This document shows positions 53,404 to 61,841 of a stretch of 64,000 nt of DNA, in pieces. The first letter of the stretch is position 1, and each line of letters starts with the position of its first letter. The notes beneath the pieces were generated by a model. The model saw only the letters and a program-made list of their open reading frames with translations, was not told where the DNA came from and did not search any database. Origin of the DNA: Chryseobacterium sp. Leaf394 (lineage in GTDB: Bacteria > Bacteroidota > Bacteroidia > Flavobacteriales > Weeksellaceae); NCBI RefSeq assembly GCF_001424105.1, contig NZ_LMQH01000004.1:298-64297 (forward strand). Reading direction: 5' to 3'. The position numbers were made by a program, and so were the translations under genes.

Positions 53404-53961
53404 TTATCCCATTTTTCTGTGTGTACTTTTTGTAGCTGCTTTTGCTCCCGTGCTTGCTTTTACTTTTGGTGTAGCCGGCTTTTCTGCTTTAGGTGCCTTT
53501 TTTGGAGCTTCTTTTTCTACATTGATTTCTTCTGCAGCTTCTCCTTCCAAAGTTTCAGACTCTGCTTTCACGAAACTTTCAGGAGTGATGTAACCTGCCT
53601 TGTGAAGCGTGTTGTACCATTGAGCAAGCTTCTTGATATCAGAAACATAAACTCTCTCAGTATCGTAGTTTGGAAGCGATGCGCTCATAAATTCCTTCAG
53701 CTCTGCCTCTGAAGATTTGTGAGAAATCGTTTCTTTATAGTCATAGTTTTTTGCAATATTTTCAAATACTTCAAACAAAGGCACTTCTTTATCAAAAGTA
53801 AACATTGCAATATTGTCTAAAAGACTTACCTGACTTGAATTTCCGATGCTTACTTTCTTTTTGTTTGAAACATCTTCAATAATAAAACCGTTTCTAAGCT
53901 GAGAAACCAATTTGAAAAGTCCCGGTTTTCCGGAAATCGAAATTATTTTTTCTAACTGCAT
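53404..53961 (-). CDS. DUF5606-type protein
   Basis: A 185-residue cytoplasmic protein from ATG 53961 (MQLEKIISISGKPGLFKLVS); the upstream frame to 53988 has no support. The N-terminal part (about 1-55) is an SH3-like/Tudor-like strand set typical of DUF5606. A helical domain follows (ELKEFMSASLPNYDTERVYV and IKKLAQWYNTLHKAGYI), then a disordered Lys/Ala/Pro-rich tail (from about 140) ending THRKMG. Conserved in Bacteroidota; the basic tail suggests nucleic-acid contact. Confidence 0.75.
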   Translation of the reverse strand: MQLEKIISISGKPGLFKLVSQLRNGFIIEDVSNKKKVSIGNSSQVSLLDNIAMFTFDKEVPLFEVFENIAKNYDYKETISHKSSEAELKEFMSASLPNYDTERVYVSDIKKLAQWYNTLHKAGYITPESFVKAESETLEGEAAEEINVEKEAPKKAPKAEKPATPKVKASTGAKAATKSTHRKMG

Positions 53962-54028
53962 AATCTTGTTTTTTGTGGCAGTATACAACTGCCTTTTACC
54001 TGTTTATTTCTTTTTTTAATCTTAAAAT

Positions 54029-54601
54029 CTACTTCGGAAATCTCATTTTATAGTTGATTCCAACCTCGCCCTGAGAGATTTTTACCAGCTTTCCTTTAAC
54101 GAGTTTTTTCTTTAAAGCACTGAGATGATCGGTGAAAAGAATCCCTTCAATATGATCATATTCGTGCTGAATAACGCGGGCTCTAATATCGGAAAAAGTT
54201 TCTGTATGTTTAACGAAATTTTCGTCATAATATTCGATCAGAATTGTACTTTTTCTCTTCACATCTTCCCTTACGTCCGGAATCGAGAGACAGCCTTCAT
54301 TAAACTTCCATTCTTCGCCGGATTCTTCAAGAATTCTAGCATTGATGAATACTTTTTTGAAGTCTTTCAGTTCTTCGGCAATATCTTCATAGTCTTCATC
54401 CTCTGCCAAAGGCGTTACATCCACCATAAAAAGTCTGATGTCCAGACCAATCTGTGGCGCTGCGAGACCGATACCGTTGGCACTGTACATGGTTTCAAAC
54501 ATATTATCAATCAACTCCTGCAGCCCCGGATAATCTTTATCGATATCCTTTGCCACTTTCCTCAAAACCGGATCCCCGAATGCTCTTATTGGTAAAATCA
54601 T
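54029..54601 (-). CDS. def: Peptide deformylase
   Basis: A 190-residue metalloenzyme that removes the formyl group from nascent proteins. The three motifs are present: GIGLAAPQIG, EGCLSIPDVRE and QHEYDHIEGILF (metal ligands Cys, His, His; catalytic Glu in HEYDH). The start ATG overlaps the ruvX stop by 4 bases. Normal length. Confidence 0.95.
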   Translation of the reverse strand: MILPIRAFGDPVLRKVAKDIDKDYPGLQELIDNMFETMYSANGIGLAAPQIGLDIRLFMVDVTPLAEDEDYEDIAEELKDFKKVFINARILEESGEEWKFNEGCLSIPDVREDVKRKSTILIEYYDENFVKHTETFSDIRARVIQHEYDHIEGILFTDHLSALKKKLVKGKLVKISQGEVGINYKMRFPK

Positions 54602-55026
54602 CTTGTTCTTTGTTCTAAAAAATTCTGCAATATAATCGTTGCACTTACTTTGTCTATAAGACCTTTCTGCTCCCGCTGTTTTTTATTTTTCCCACTTTGG
54701 GAGATAAAAAACGATGCCATTTTTGAGGTAAATCTTTCATCTAAACGATGAACCTCTACCCCTGGAAATTCAGCTTTAAACTTTTCAATAAAAGTCAAAA
54801 TACTCGTCTCAATTTCAGACATATTGCCTTTTAAATCTGTTGGTAAACCCACTACGATGGCTTCCACCTGATTTTCTGAGAAATACTTTTTTAAAAAATC
54901 AATCAGAGAAGCTGTGGCTACTGTATCTAAAGCACTTGCGATAATTTGCATATCGTCGGTGGCTGCGATACCACATCTTGCCTTTCCGTAGTCTATTGCA
55001 AGGATTTGTTTCAGTGAAGATTTCAT
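54598..55026 (-). CDS. ruvX: Holliday junction resolvase-like RuvX/YqgF
   Basis: A 142-residue RNase H-fold protein needed for 16S rRNA 5'-end maturation. Seen: LAIDYGKARCGIAATDDMQI (first acidic residue), IVVGLPTDLKGNMSEI, VHRLDERFTSKMASFFIS and KGLIDKVSATIILQNFLE (last acidic residue). First gene of a ruvX-def pair. Confidence 0.93.
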   Translation of the reverse strand: MKSSLKQILAIDYGKARCGIAATDDMQIIASALDTVATASLIDFLKKYFSENQVEAIVVGLPTDLKGNMSEIETSILTFIEKFKAEFPGVEVHRLDERFTSKMASFFISQSGKNKKQREQKGLIDKVSATIILQNFLEQRTR

Positions 55027-55033
55027 AAGACTG

Positions 55034-55041
55034 CAAATTTA
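55034..55041 (-). promoter_or_regulatory. -7 box of the ruvX-def operon
   Basis: TAAATTTG on the minus strand ends 7 bases before the ruvX ATG, giving a leader of only a few bases. Confidence 0.55.
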
Positions 55042-55139
55042 ATAAATTTTAGTGATTTTATTCTAAACACAGTTTTTTTTATAAATTTTGATATTTTACA
55101 TAATTTTTTTTATAAATTTAATTTTCCAAACCACTCATT

Positions 55140-55622
55140 ATGAAGCAACTCATCCTTGTTCGGCACGCAAAAAGCGACTGGCCGGAAGAAACAGAAGACT
55201 TTGACAGACCCTTGGCCAACAAAGGTCTGGAAGATGCCGCAATGATGTCGAGATACATGAAAAACAACAATATCAGCATCGATTACCTTCTTTCAAGTCC
55301 CGCAGTGAGGGCTTTGAATACCTGTGAAATTTTCAACCAGACTTATCAGCTGACAGTAGGAACTGATCCAAATCTTTACAATCCCAAAGAAAGAAATTTC
55401 GAATCTGCTATTTATACTTTGGACGATTCACTGAATTCTGTTGCTCTTTTTTCGCACAATAACGGAATTTCCAATTTTGCCAACTCCATTTCCGAGGATA
55501 TTTATCACTTCCCGACCTGCGGCGTTGCCGGATTTCAGATTGAATGTGATTCTTGGTCGCAGTTTGAGGGAGCTAGGAAAAAATTATTGTTTTTTTATGA
55601 ACCTGGGAAAATTAAAACATGA
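55140..55622 (+). CDS. SixA-like histidine phosphatase
   Basis: A 160-residue histidine phosphatase. The catalytic motif is at the start (MKQLILVRHAKSDWPEETED, RHxK form), a second Arg lies in LLSSPAVRALNTCEIF and the second His in SVALFSHNNGISNFA. SixA enzymes dephosphorylate histidine-phosphorylated proteins; small-molecule relatives exist, so the substrate is open. Confidence 0.85.
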   Translation: MKQLILVRHAKSDWPEETEDFDRPLANKGLEDAAMMSRYMKNNNISIDYLLSSPAVRALNTCEIFNQTYQLTVGTDPNLYNPKERNFESAIYTLDDSLNSVALFSHNNGISNFANSISEDIYHFPTCGVAGFQIECDSWSQFEGARKKLLFFYEPGKIKT

Positions 55623-55667
55623 ACCGTTACCGAATAACGTGAATTGAACTCATTTCTGTAAACCTAC

Positions 55668-56186
55668 TTATTGCTTATTATCGAATAATTCGTAAATATC
55701 ACAATTTTCGACTGTAGATTTGATGATAACTTGGTTGTTTTGTACTGCAACATTCATAGTTTGAGTTCCATTTCCAAAATCCATTCCTAAGATTGAATGA
55801 TAAACCTGAATTCTTTGAATTTTATTCATATTATTTCTTTGAAATAAGACAGCATTAAAATCTTTTTCAGGTTTCTTAACATAGTTTTCATAACCCTCGA
55901 AAATAGTTTTCCCAAAGAAAAGCACTTTTCCATCTTTGTAGATAAACATAAAGTCTTGATATTTACCATCTGCCGTAGATTCCATTCTGCCTGAGATCAT
56001 TTTAAAGTCTTTTGCGCATTTGTAAGTCCCCAAATGCTTGTAAATCTCATTGTATCTGACATCTAAATTTGAGGAGTCAAATTTTAACAGTTTTTTTAAC
56101 ATCCTATTCTCTGCTGGGCTTTGAGCTGAGAACGCCGGTGAATTGAAAATTAAAAACAGAATGATACAGATTACATAATTTTTCAT
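55668..56186 (-). CDS. Secreted hypothetical protein
   Basis: A 172-residue protein from ATG 56186 (MKNYVICIILFLIFNSPAFS) with a signal peptide; a longer reading to 56228 adds a hydrophobic stretch without support. The mature part contains GRMESTADGKYQDFMFIYKD and GKVLFFGKTIFEGYENYVKK, a beta-rich fold without a known family. Monocistronic. Confidence 0.55.
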   Translation of the reverse strand: MKNYVICIILFLIFNSPAFSAQSPAENRMLKKLLKFDSSNLDVRYNEIYKHLGTYKCAKDFKMISGRMESTADGKYQDFMFIYKDGKVLFFGKTIFEGYENYVKKPEKDFNAVLFQRNNMNKIQRIQVYHSILGMDFGNGTQTMNVAVQNNQVIIKSTVENCDIYELFDNKQ

Positions 56187-56354
56187 CTTCCTGAGAATAT
56201 ATATCAAATTTATTGTAAAAAAAATCAAAAAAACTTACAAATCGTTAATTTAACACTACTCTTTTGATGAATAGATTTGTAGTTCTGAAGATTTTCATAA
56301 ATATTTTTGTTGTCTTATTTGTTTCACATTGTCCAGTTTTTTTGCAAAGAAAAA

Positions 56355-56378
56355 GACGAGCCAAAGCCCGTCCCTATT
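56355..56378 (-). terminator. Terminator of the serine hydrolase gene
   Basis: Minus strand: GACGGGC pairs with GCTCGTC (one mismatch-type G-T pair) around 4 bases, then a T run. Confidence 0.65.
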
Positions 56379-56410
56379 GCTGATATTTCATTCTTAAGTA
56401 TCGAAATTGA

Positions 56411-57955
56411 CTATTTTCTCTTCAAATCCAGATCATCAAAATCAAAACTGAAATCTGTAATATCTGAAATCGCTTTCATTTTTGCTGACTCTGCTTTTCC
56501 GTTTTCATCATAACTGAATATGATATAAGCATCCGCATCATAGCTTCTGTCATCCCATTTTACAATAAAAGTATTATTGGAATACGGAAGCAGCTCTCCT
56601 TTCAGTCTTGGGGAATTTTTGCAGTTCAGTCTGAAAGTATTTCCTTCTTTTGTAATCGTTACATCACCAAACCACACATCATTGTAAGTTCCTGCGAACT
56701 GTTCTGCTTTTGGCTGGAGGTTTTTGTCTTTTTTAAAGGCTTCAGATTTTGCGAAAGCTTCTTTCTTTTGCTTGTCATAGCCTTCTTCTACTTTTTTCAT
56801 TCTGTCGCCGTAGGTTTTCAGCCAGTTTCTGTCTGCCACGCCAAGGTAAGAATCTTTCACGGTGTTGGTAATTGTGTTGAAAGCCGCTCCGGACTGTTGA
56901 TTTGTTAAAACCACAATTCCTAATTTCATATCCGGAATTAAAGTAAACTGAGTCACCGTTCCGATTAGTCCGCCAGTATGCTGAACCTGTTTATGACCTT
57001 TCACATCACTTAAAAACCATCCCAAACCATAGCCATAGAAACTCGTGTCATAAGGGTTTTTCAGAGCTGCGCCACTCGAAATCTGAAGATTCCAAAGCTG
57101 CATGATGTTTTTATCTGAAACCAGTTTTTTACCGTCTTTGGTGGTGAAATTATTCATCAGACATTCTGCCCACGTCGTTATGTCTTTGATATTGCTCATA
57201 ATTCCGCCTGCTGCGTTGGCCGTTTCGTTCCAGTCATGAGGAACTGCGATGGCTTTACCGTCAACCGGAGCGTGGGCATCGATTTTGTTGGCAACTGCTT
57301 TGGCTCTGTTGTAACTTCCGAAACTTGAAGTCATGCCGACCGGTTTCAGGATTCTCTGTTCGATAAACTCTGCCCAGCTTAGCCCGGAAATTCTTGTAAT
57401 TACCTCTCCCGCAACAATGAACATCACATTGTTGTAATCCAAAGTCGTTCTGAAAGGATTTTCAGGCTTCAAATATCTTACGTTGTGTACAATATCTTTT
57501 ACGCTTAAATTTCCGCCTTCGGGAAAGAACATCAAATCCCCCTGTCCAAGACCCAAACCGGCTCTGTGCGTCACCAAATCTTTGATCGTAACATTCTGAG
57601 AAACGTAAGGATCATACATTTGAAATTCAGGAATATATTTTGAAACTTTATCGTCCCAGTCGAGTTTTCCTTCATCTGCTAAAATTGCCAGGGCGGTGCA
57701 GGTAAACCCTTTTGAGTTGGAAGCAATTCCCACCAAAGTAGTGTCATCCATTGGCAGTTTTGAGGTTAATGAACGGACGCCGAAACCTTTGGAGTAAATC
57801 AGTTTCCCGTCTTTGGTAACACCGACAGACATTCCCGGAACATCGAAAGTTTTTAAAGTATTCTGAATCAATTCATCGAGTTTTTTTTCTTCAACCTGGG
57901 CATTGGCAATGCCGAATGTCAAAATAAAAAGGAAAAAAGAAAGTTTCTTTTTCAT
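56411..57955 (-). CDS. Secreted class C beta-lactamase-family serine hydrolase
   Basis: A 514-residue protein from ATG 57955 (MKKKLSFFLFILTFGIANAQ), with signal peptide. The catalytic domain shows the SxxK motif in GIASNSKGFTCTALAIL, Y-x-N in TTLDYNNVMFIVAGE and H-x-G in KQVQHTGGLIGTVTQFT. The C-terminal 120 residues (from about 395, YNDVWFGDVTITKEGNTFRL) are a DUF3471-like lipocalin-type domain common in these esterase/peptidase homologues. Substrate unknown; not a proven beta-lactamase. Confidence 0.85.
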   Translation of the reverse strand: MKKKLSFFLFILTFGIANAQVEEKKLDELIQNTLKTFDVPGMSVGVTKDGKLIYSKGFGVRSLTSKLPMDDTTLVGIASNSKGFTCTALAILADEGKLDWDDKVSKYIPEFQMYDPYVSQNVTIKDLVTHRAGLGLGQGDLMFFPEGGNLSVKDIVHNVRYLKPENPFRTTLDYNNVMFIVAGEVITRISGLSWAEFIEQRILKPVGMTSSFGSYNRAKAVANKIDAHAPVDGKAIAVPHDWNETANAAGGIMSNIKDITTWAECLMNNFTTKDGKKLVSDKNIMQLWNLQISSGAALKNPYDTSFYGYGLGWFLSDVKGHKQVQHTGGLIGTVTQFTLIPDMKLGIVVLTNQQSGAAFNTITNTVKDSYLGVADRNWLKTYGDRMKKVEEGYDKQKKEAFAKSEAFKKDKNLQPKAEQFAGTYNDVWFGDVTITKEGNTFRLNCKNSPRLKGELLPYSNNTFIVKWDDRSYDADAYIIFSYDENGKAESAKMKAISDITDFSFDFDDLDLKRK

Positions 57956-58089
57956 ATGTAAATATTTATTTTTTTTTAAGGTCATATGGAGTCGCCACAA
58001 TCTAATTTTTGCTTATTACAGAAATAATCAAATATGGCGAATTCATAAGTTTTAAATTTCATCAAATTTAAACATTTCGGGATTATTGA

Positions 58090-58098
58090 GTAAATTTG
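58090..58098 (+). promoter_or_regulatory. -7 box of the phosphodiesterase gene
   Basis: TAAATTTG at 58091-58098, 17 bases before the ATG at 58116; it also argues against starts further upstream. Confidence 0.5.
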
Positions 58099-58115
58099 GA
58101 CTTTCAAAATATTCA

Positions 58116-58628
58116 ATGACTAAAATCCTACTACTTTCAGATTCTCATTCGTACATTGATGACAGAATTTTAGAATATGCTTCTCAGGCTGATGAGATCT
58201 GGCACTGTGGTGATTTCGGGAGTTTTGAGATCATTGAAAAGCTTGAGAAAATAAAACCGCTGAAAGGTGTTTGGGGAAATATCGACGGCGCAAAAATCCG
58301 TTCAGAATTTCCTGAAGTGAACCGGTTTTTCTGTGAAGATGTAGAAGTTTTGATGATTCACATCGGTGGTTATCCTGGAAAATATACGCCTTTGGCAAAT
58401 AAAGAAATTAAAGAAAAAGCTCCGAAACTGTTTATTTCAGGGCACTCTCATATTCTGAAAGCGATGTTTGATCAGAAAAATAATCTGTTGCATTTAAATC
58501 CTGGAGCTTGTGGTAAGCAGGGCTGGCATAAAATGAGAACGATGATGCGGTTTATAATCGACGGAGAAGAAATAAAGGATCTGGAAGTAATAGAATTGGG
58601 AGCGAAGGATTTGAAATTTGAGATTTGA
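58116..58628 (+). CDS. YfcE/MJ0936-type metallophosphoesterase
   Basis: A 170-residue phosphodiesterase. ATG 58116 (MTKILLLSDSHSYIDDRILE) is chosen because the upstream frame overlaps the promoter. Metal ligands: SDSH, EIWHCGDFGSFEIIEK, VWGNIDGAKIR, MIHIGGYPGKYTPLA and ISGHSHILKAM, ending HLNPGACGKQGWHKMRTM. Acts on phosphodiesters; the natural substrate is unknown. Confidence 0.88.
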   Translation: MTKILLLSDSHSYIDDRILEYASQADEIWHCGDFGSFEIIEKLEKIKPLKGVWGNIDGAKIRSEFPEVNRFFCEDVEVLMIHIGGYPGKYTPLANKEIKEKAPKLFISGHSHILKAMFDQKNNLLHLNPGACGKQGWHKMRTMMRFIIDGEEIKDLEVIELGAKDLKFEI

Positions 58629-58668
58629 GATTTGAGATTTGAGATTTGAGATCTGAAATTTGAGATTC
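58612..58668. repeat. Heptamer tandem GATTTGA, longest array in the window
   Basis: Nine or so near-identical 7-bp units (GATTTGA with a few changes such as AATTTGA, GATCTGA), beginning inside the last codons of the phosphodiesterase gene. Confidence 0.75.
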
Positions 58669-58721
58669 AGTACGTAACCACTTTTGATTAAATGACAGTT
58701 TAATTTTGGTAACAAATTGTA

Positions 58722-58822
58722 ACTAGCCCTGATTGCAGCGGTTACCCCGCAACTGGCGATGGCCAATGCGGTGGCGTGAGGAGTATGAGCGGAAAGCAGG
58801 TTCACGGCTCCTGAAAAAAATT
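58722..58822 (+). ncRNA. Candidate structured RNA element (Flavo-1-like)
   Basis: The stretch from ACTAGCCCTGATTGCAGCGG to GGAAAGCAGGTTCACGGCTC has a GC content above its surroundings and paired segments. CCGCA with TGCGG encloses TGGC with GCCA, and GGAG pairs with CTCC just before an A/T run. I recall similar AGCCCTGATTG...AGCAGG...CTCCTGA elements in many flavobacterial spacers, perhaps the Flavo-1 motif. It lies 42 bases upstream of the Smr gene. The Rfam identity is not checked. Confidence 0.45.
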
Positions 58823-58863
58823 AAAAATAAAGAAACGGATTGATTTGTTTCACCCACAAAGAC

Positions 58864-59358
58864 ATGAAAATAGGAGAAAAAGTTTCGGCACTGGATGAAG
58901 ATTTGAACGGAGTAGTCACTTCGGTTAATGGAAATACTGTGGTTTTTAAAGACGAATATGGATTTACCTATCAATATCCGAAGGAAAAACTGGTTCCGAA
59001 AAATGCTGAGATTTATGAAAATATCAAAATTGTAAAAAAGGCTGAACCGAAAAAAACAGTTTCCAAAAAACACGATAAAAATCCGATGATTCTGGATCTT
59101 CATTTTGAAAATTTAGTTAAAAATCCTAATGATTATGATAGCTTTGAGCGGCTTTTTCTGCAAAAAGAAAAGCTGATCCAGACAATCAATTTTTGCAGGA
59201 AAAATCATTTGAAAAGACTTGAAATTGTACACGGAATCGGCGACGGAACCTTGCAGCGAATGGTTTTGGATGTACTTGAAAGCCAAACCAATCTTGATTT
59301 TTACAACAAAGAAATACTTCACCATCAATCGGGTGCGGTAATGGTAGATTTTCACTAA
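58864..59358 (+). CDS. DUF2027/Smr-domain protein
   Basis: A 164-residue protein from ATG 58864 (MKIGEKVSALDEDLNGVVTS). The first 55 residues are an SH3-like strand set of the DUF2027 type. The C-terminal half (about residues 78-164) is an Smr domain, with LDLHFENLVKNPNDYDSF and LEIVHGIGDGTLQRMVLDVL holding the H-G-x-G nuclease loop. Smr domains nick DNA or cleave RNA, for example in ribosome rescue. Its stop overlaps the next promoter box. Confidence 0.8.
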   Translation: MKIGEKVSALDEDLNGVVTSVNGNTVVFKDEYGFTYQYPKEKLVPKNAEIYENIKIVKKAEPKKTVSKKHDKNPMILDLHFENLVKNPNDYDSFERLFLQKEKLIQTINFCRKNHLKRLEIVHGIGDGTLQRMVLDVLESQTNLDFYNKEILHHQSGAVMVDFH

Positions 59359-59363
59359 ATTTG
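59356..59363 (+). promoter_or_regulatory. -7 box overlapping the Smr stop codon
   Basis: TAAATTTG uses the TAA stop itself; the DUF3822 ATG follows 13 bases later. Confidence 0.5.
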
Positions 59364-59376
59364 CAGGAATTGACTT

Positions 59377-60093
59377 ATGAACGTACTACATTTACTTTTC
59401 ACAAAAGACGGATTAATCTACCAGATCGCTAAAAACAAAAGCGTCGTGGAGGAAAAATCTTATTTTTCTGACGAAGAATCGCCGGAAAATTTTATCCTTG
59501 ACACCCTCGATGAAGTTTTGATCAAACAGCGATTTGACGAAATTCATGTTGTTTCTGCATTAAATAATTTTACTCTGATGCCCGAAGGTTTTGAAAACCA
59601 TGACCTTGGCTATGATCTGATTGCATTCAACACGCCTGTGGATAAGGAAAAAGAAGAACTGATGCTGTCTGTCAACAAAAAGTTTAAAGTTCAGTTTTAC
59701 TATACTTTCCCAAAAGAATATTATCAGAAAATCAAAGCGCTGTCGCTGCCGGTTTTCTTTAATTTTTCGGGTGAGAAGTTTTTAAATTCTATCAGTTTTA
59801 AAAATAATAAAGAAATTCATATCAATCTGTATCACAATCAGTGCGAGTTTTTCGCGATTGATGATAAAAAAGTGATCCTTTATAACAATCTGGATGTGAA
59901 TTCTGAAGTTGATTTCCTTTACTTCGTGATGTTCACTTTAAGCAAAATCGGTTTTGGAATCAATGAAACCAAGTTTTTCGCTTATGGAGAAACCACCGAA
60001 AACGAGACTTTTATCTCTGAACTTCAGAAATTTGTGAAGAACCTGAAGATTGTTTACGATAATCTTCCGGGCAAAAATTTCATATTAAATTAG
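59377..60093 (+). CDS. DUF3822 protein
   Basis: A 238-residue cytoplasmic protein of the DUF3822 family, an actin/ASKHA-like fold often found in front of rsmD in flavobacteria, as here. Runs such as FDEIHVVSALNNFTLMPEGF and VPLYxN-type strands (KKVILYNNLDVNSEVDFLYF) fit the family. No catalytic residues can be named; a role with rRNA methylation is suggested only by the constant neighbour. Confidence 0.75.
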   Translation: MNVLHLLFTKDGLIYQIAKNKSVVEEKSYFSDEESPENFILDTLDEVLIKQRFDEIHVVSALNNFTLMPEGFENHDLGYDLIAFNTPVDKEKEELMLSVNKKFKVQFYYTFPKEYYQKIKALSLPVFFNFSGEKFLNSISFKNNKEIHINLYHNQCEFFAIDDKKVILYNNLDVNSEVDFLYFVMFTLSKIGFGINETKFFAYGETTENETFISELQKFVKNLKIVYDNLPGKNFILN

Positions 60094-60125
60094 GCTGGAT
60101 GATGGACGTTGGATGCTGGATGTTT
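60094..60125. repeat. Heptamer spacer, ATGnTGG type
   Basis: Units AGGCTGG, ATGATGG, ACGTTGG, ATGCTGG follow the DUF3822 stop. Confidence 0.6.
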
Positions 60126-60147
60126 ACAAGATTGCGTATATTTTCTG

Positions 60148-60237
60148 ATGAGTTTTAAATTTGAAAAATTAATTATCTGGCAGGATGCAATGAGTTTTGG
60201 AGAATCTGTTTTTCAAATGAGAAATAAACTTACATAA
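60148..60237 (+). pseudogene. Truncated four-helix-bundle protein
   Basis: A 29-codon frame MSFKFEKLIIWQDAMSFGES ends at TAA 60235-60237. The F-x-F-E-K-L-x-I-W-Q-x-A-M pattern is the N-terminus of the four-helix-bundle family that also lies in the nuo operon (27731-28120, EDLEIWQSS). The remaining 90 residues are missing, replaced by a heptamer spacer. Confidence 0.6.
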
Positions 60238-60246
60238 GACCATCTT

Positions 60247-60318
60247 CTATTCACAAACATCAAACACCTTCCACCCAGCATCAAACACACATCACCAAAC
60301 CTCTAACACCCAACAAAC
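60247..60318. repeat. Heptamer spacer, ACATCAA type
   Basis: Units TTCACAA, ACATCAA, ACACCTT, CCACCCA, GCATCAA, ACACACA, TCACCAA, ACCTCTA, ACACCCA run without a break up to the rsmD ATG. Confidence 0.65.
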
Positions 60319-60906
60319 ATGTACAGAATAATTTCCGGTAAATGGAAAGCCAAAAAAATAGCCGCTCCCAGACATTTTGATGTAAGACCTACAACAGATT
60401 TTGCCAAGGAGGCACTCTTCAGTATTTTGGAAAATACTTACGACATGCAGTCGGTTTCCGTTCTTGATCTTTTTGCAGGAATCGGTTCGATCAGTCTTGA
60501 ATTTGCTTCGAGAGGCTGTCAGGATGTGACTTCTGTGGAAATGAATCCAAAGCATACGTCATTCATCAACTCTACTGCTGCTGAACTTGATATGAGTCTG
60601 CAAATCAGCACACAGCGGGGAGATGTTTATGACTGGCTGAAGAAATTCAGAAATAATAAGTCTTATGAGATTGTTTTTGCCGATGCACCTTTTGAAACCG
60701 AAGAAAAAAAATATCATGAACTGCTTTCTTTAGTTTTAAAAAATAAGTATTTGAAACCTAACGGCGTTTTGATTGTAGAGCATCAAAGCAGATTAAAACT
60801 TGATCATCCTAATTTTAAATTTACAAGAAAATACGGAAATGTAAGCTTCAGTTTTTATGAACCTACTCCAGAAGCTGAAGAAGAAATAAGCAATCAGGAA
60901 AATTAA
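60319..60906 (+). CDS. rsmD: 16S rRNA (guanine966-N2)-methyltransferase
   Basis: A 195-residue SAM-dependent methyltransferase that modifies G966 of 16S rRNA. Seen: MYRIISGKWKAKKIAAPRHF, RPTTDFAKEALFSILENTY, VLDLFAGIGSISLEFASRG (SAM loop) and IVFADAPFETEEKKYHE, the catalytic motif IV with D-A-P-F instead of D-P-P-Y/F. A terminator overlaps its stop codon. Confidence 0.92.
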   Translation: MYRIISGKWKAKKIAAPRHFDVRPTTDFAKEALFSILENTYDMQSVSVLDLFAGIGSISLEFASRGCQDVTSVEMNPKHTSFINSTAAELDMSLQISTQRGDVYDWLKKFRNNKSYEIVFADAPFETEEKKYHELLSLVLKNKYLKPNGVLIVEHQSRLKLDHPNFKFTRKYGNVSFSFYEPTPEAEEEISNQEN

Positions 60907-60921
60907 TTCCTGATTTTTTTT
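60892..60921 (+). terminator. Terminator of rsmD, overlapping its stop
   Basis: AATCAGGAA pairs with TTCCTGATT around AATTAA; the loop contains the rsmD TAA. A long T run follows. Confidence 0.8.
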
Positions 60922-60992
60922 GCGCTGATTTTTTTTAAAATCAGACTTATAACGTAAATTTATATTGACTTAAATTTTTAAACCAATCAAAA

Positions 60993-61592
60993 ATGAGTTT
61001 TCTGCAAAAAATGAAAAACCGGTATACGGTAAAAAAATACAATGCTGAAGGAGAAATTGACGCTGAACAGATTGAGGAATTAAAGGAAATCCTACAACTC
61101 AGCCCGTCTTCCATCAACAGCCAGCCCTGGAATTTTGTTTTTGTAACCAGCAAAGAAATTAAAGAACAGCTGTCGGAAGTATCTTTTCACAATACCGCAA
61201 AAGTTATTGAGAGCAAACTGGTTATTGTTTTTCAGGTACTGAAGTCGGTGGAAGATTTTGAAACTCAAATCAATGAAAATCTTCCGGAAATGGCTGTTAA
61301 TTATTACAAAAACATGGTTCAGCCTCACGGTGAGGAGTACATCAAAAACTGGATGGCGAAACAGGTCTATATTTCTCTGGGAGTTCTTTTGTCCGCGTGT
61401 GCAGAAATGGGCATCGACTGTACACCGATGGAAGGCATAAAATCTGCGGAGTACGATGAAATTCTGCAAAACGAAAAGTATGAAAGTCTGTTTGCTGTTG
61501 CCATCGGGCAAAAATCTGAAGCAGACACCAATCAGCCTGTTCACACGCCAAAACGAAGACTGGAAACGAGTAAAATCATTTTGGAAAAATAA
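60993..61592 (+). CDS. Nitroreductase-family oxidoreductase
   Basis: A 199-residue flavin enzyme of the NfsB type. FMN-binding pieces: NRYTVKKYNAEGEIDAEQIE, LSPSSINSQPWNFVFVTSKE and a C-terminal FAVAIGQKSEADTNQPVH, with GMEG-type EMGIDCTPMEGI in the middle. Uses NAD(P)H to reduce nitro compounds or quinones. Monocistronic. Confidence 0.88.
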   Translation: MSFLQKMKNRYTVKKYNAEGEIDAEQIEELKEILQLSPSSINSQPWNFVFVTSKEIKEQLSEVSFHNTAKVIESKLVIVFQVLKSVEDFETQINENLPEMAVNYYKNMVQPHGEEYIKNWMAKQVYISLGVLLSACAEMGIDCTPMEGIKSAEYDEILQNEKYESLFAVAIGQKSEADTNQPVHTPKRRLETSKIILEK

Positions 61593-61638
61593 CTGAAAAT
61601 TAACTTATATTTAAAAAATAGTTTTAAATACTGATGTT

Positions 61639-61824
61639 ATGGATATTTTAGTAAAAAACCTGAGAATCACTGCAATTACTGCGCTTAGTTTATTTTTAAT
61701 ATTTAAATTTTTTGTGACCAATTCAAATCTTGAGCATATTTCAGGGATCGCTGCTTTAAGCTGTTTCGCAGCATTGCTAGCAATTTTTGGTTCAAAATTA
61801 ATCAGCAGATATTATATAAAATAA
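61639..61824 (+). CDS. Small two-helix membrane protein
   Basis: A 61-residue ORF with two hydrophobic segments (ITAITALSLFLIFKFFV and ISGIAALSCFAALLAIFG) and a basic end. Its start is preceded by an A-rich stretch, and the gap around it holds no other gene. Real gene likely; no family. Confidence 0.5.
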   Translation: MDILVKNLRITAITALSLFLIFKFFVTNSNLEHISGIAALSCFAALLAIFGSKLISRYYIK

Positions 61825-61841
61825 TTTAAGATTCTAAATCA

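Noticed and set aside
56411..57955. Antibiotic-resistance beta-lactamase
   Set aside because: The C-terminal DUF3471-like domain and long length fit an esterase/peptidase-like serine hydrolase rather than AmpC.
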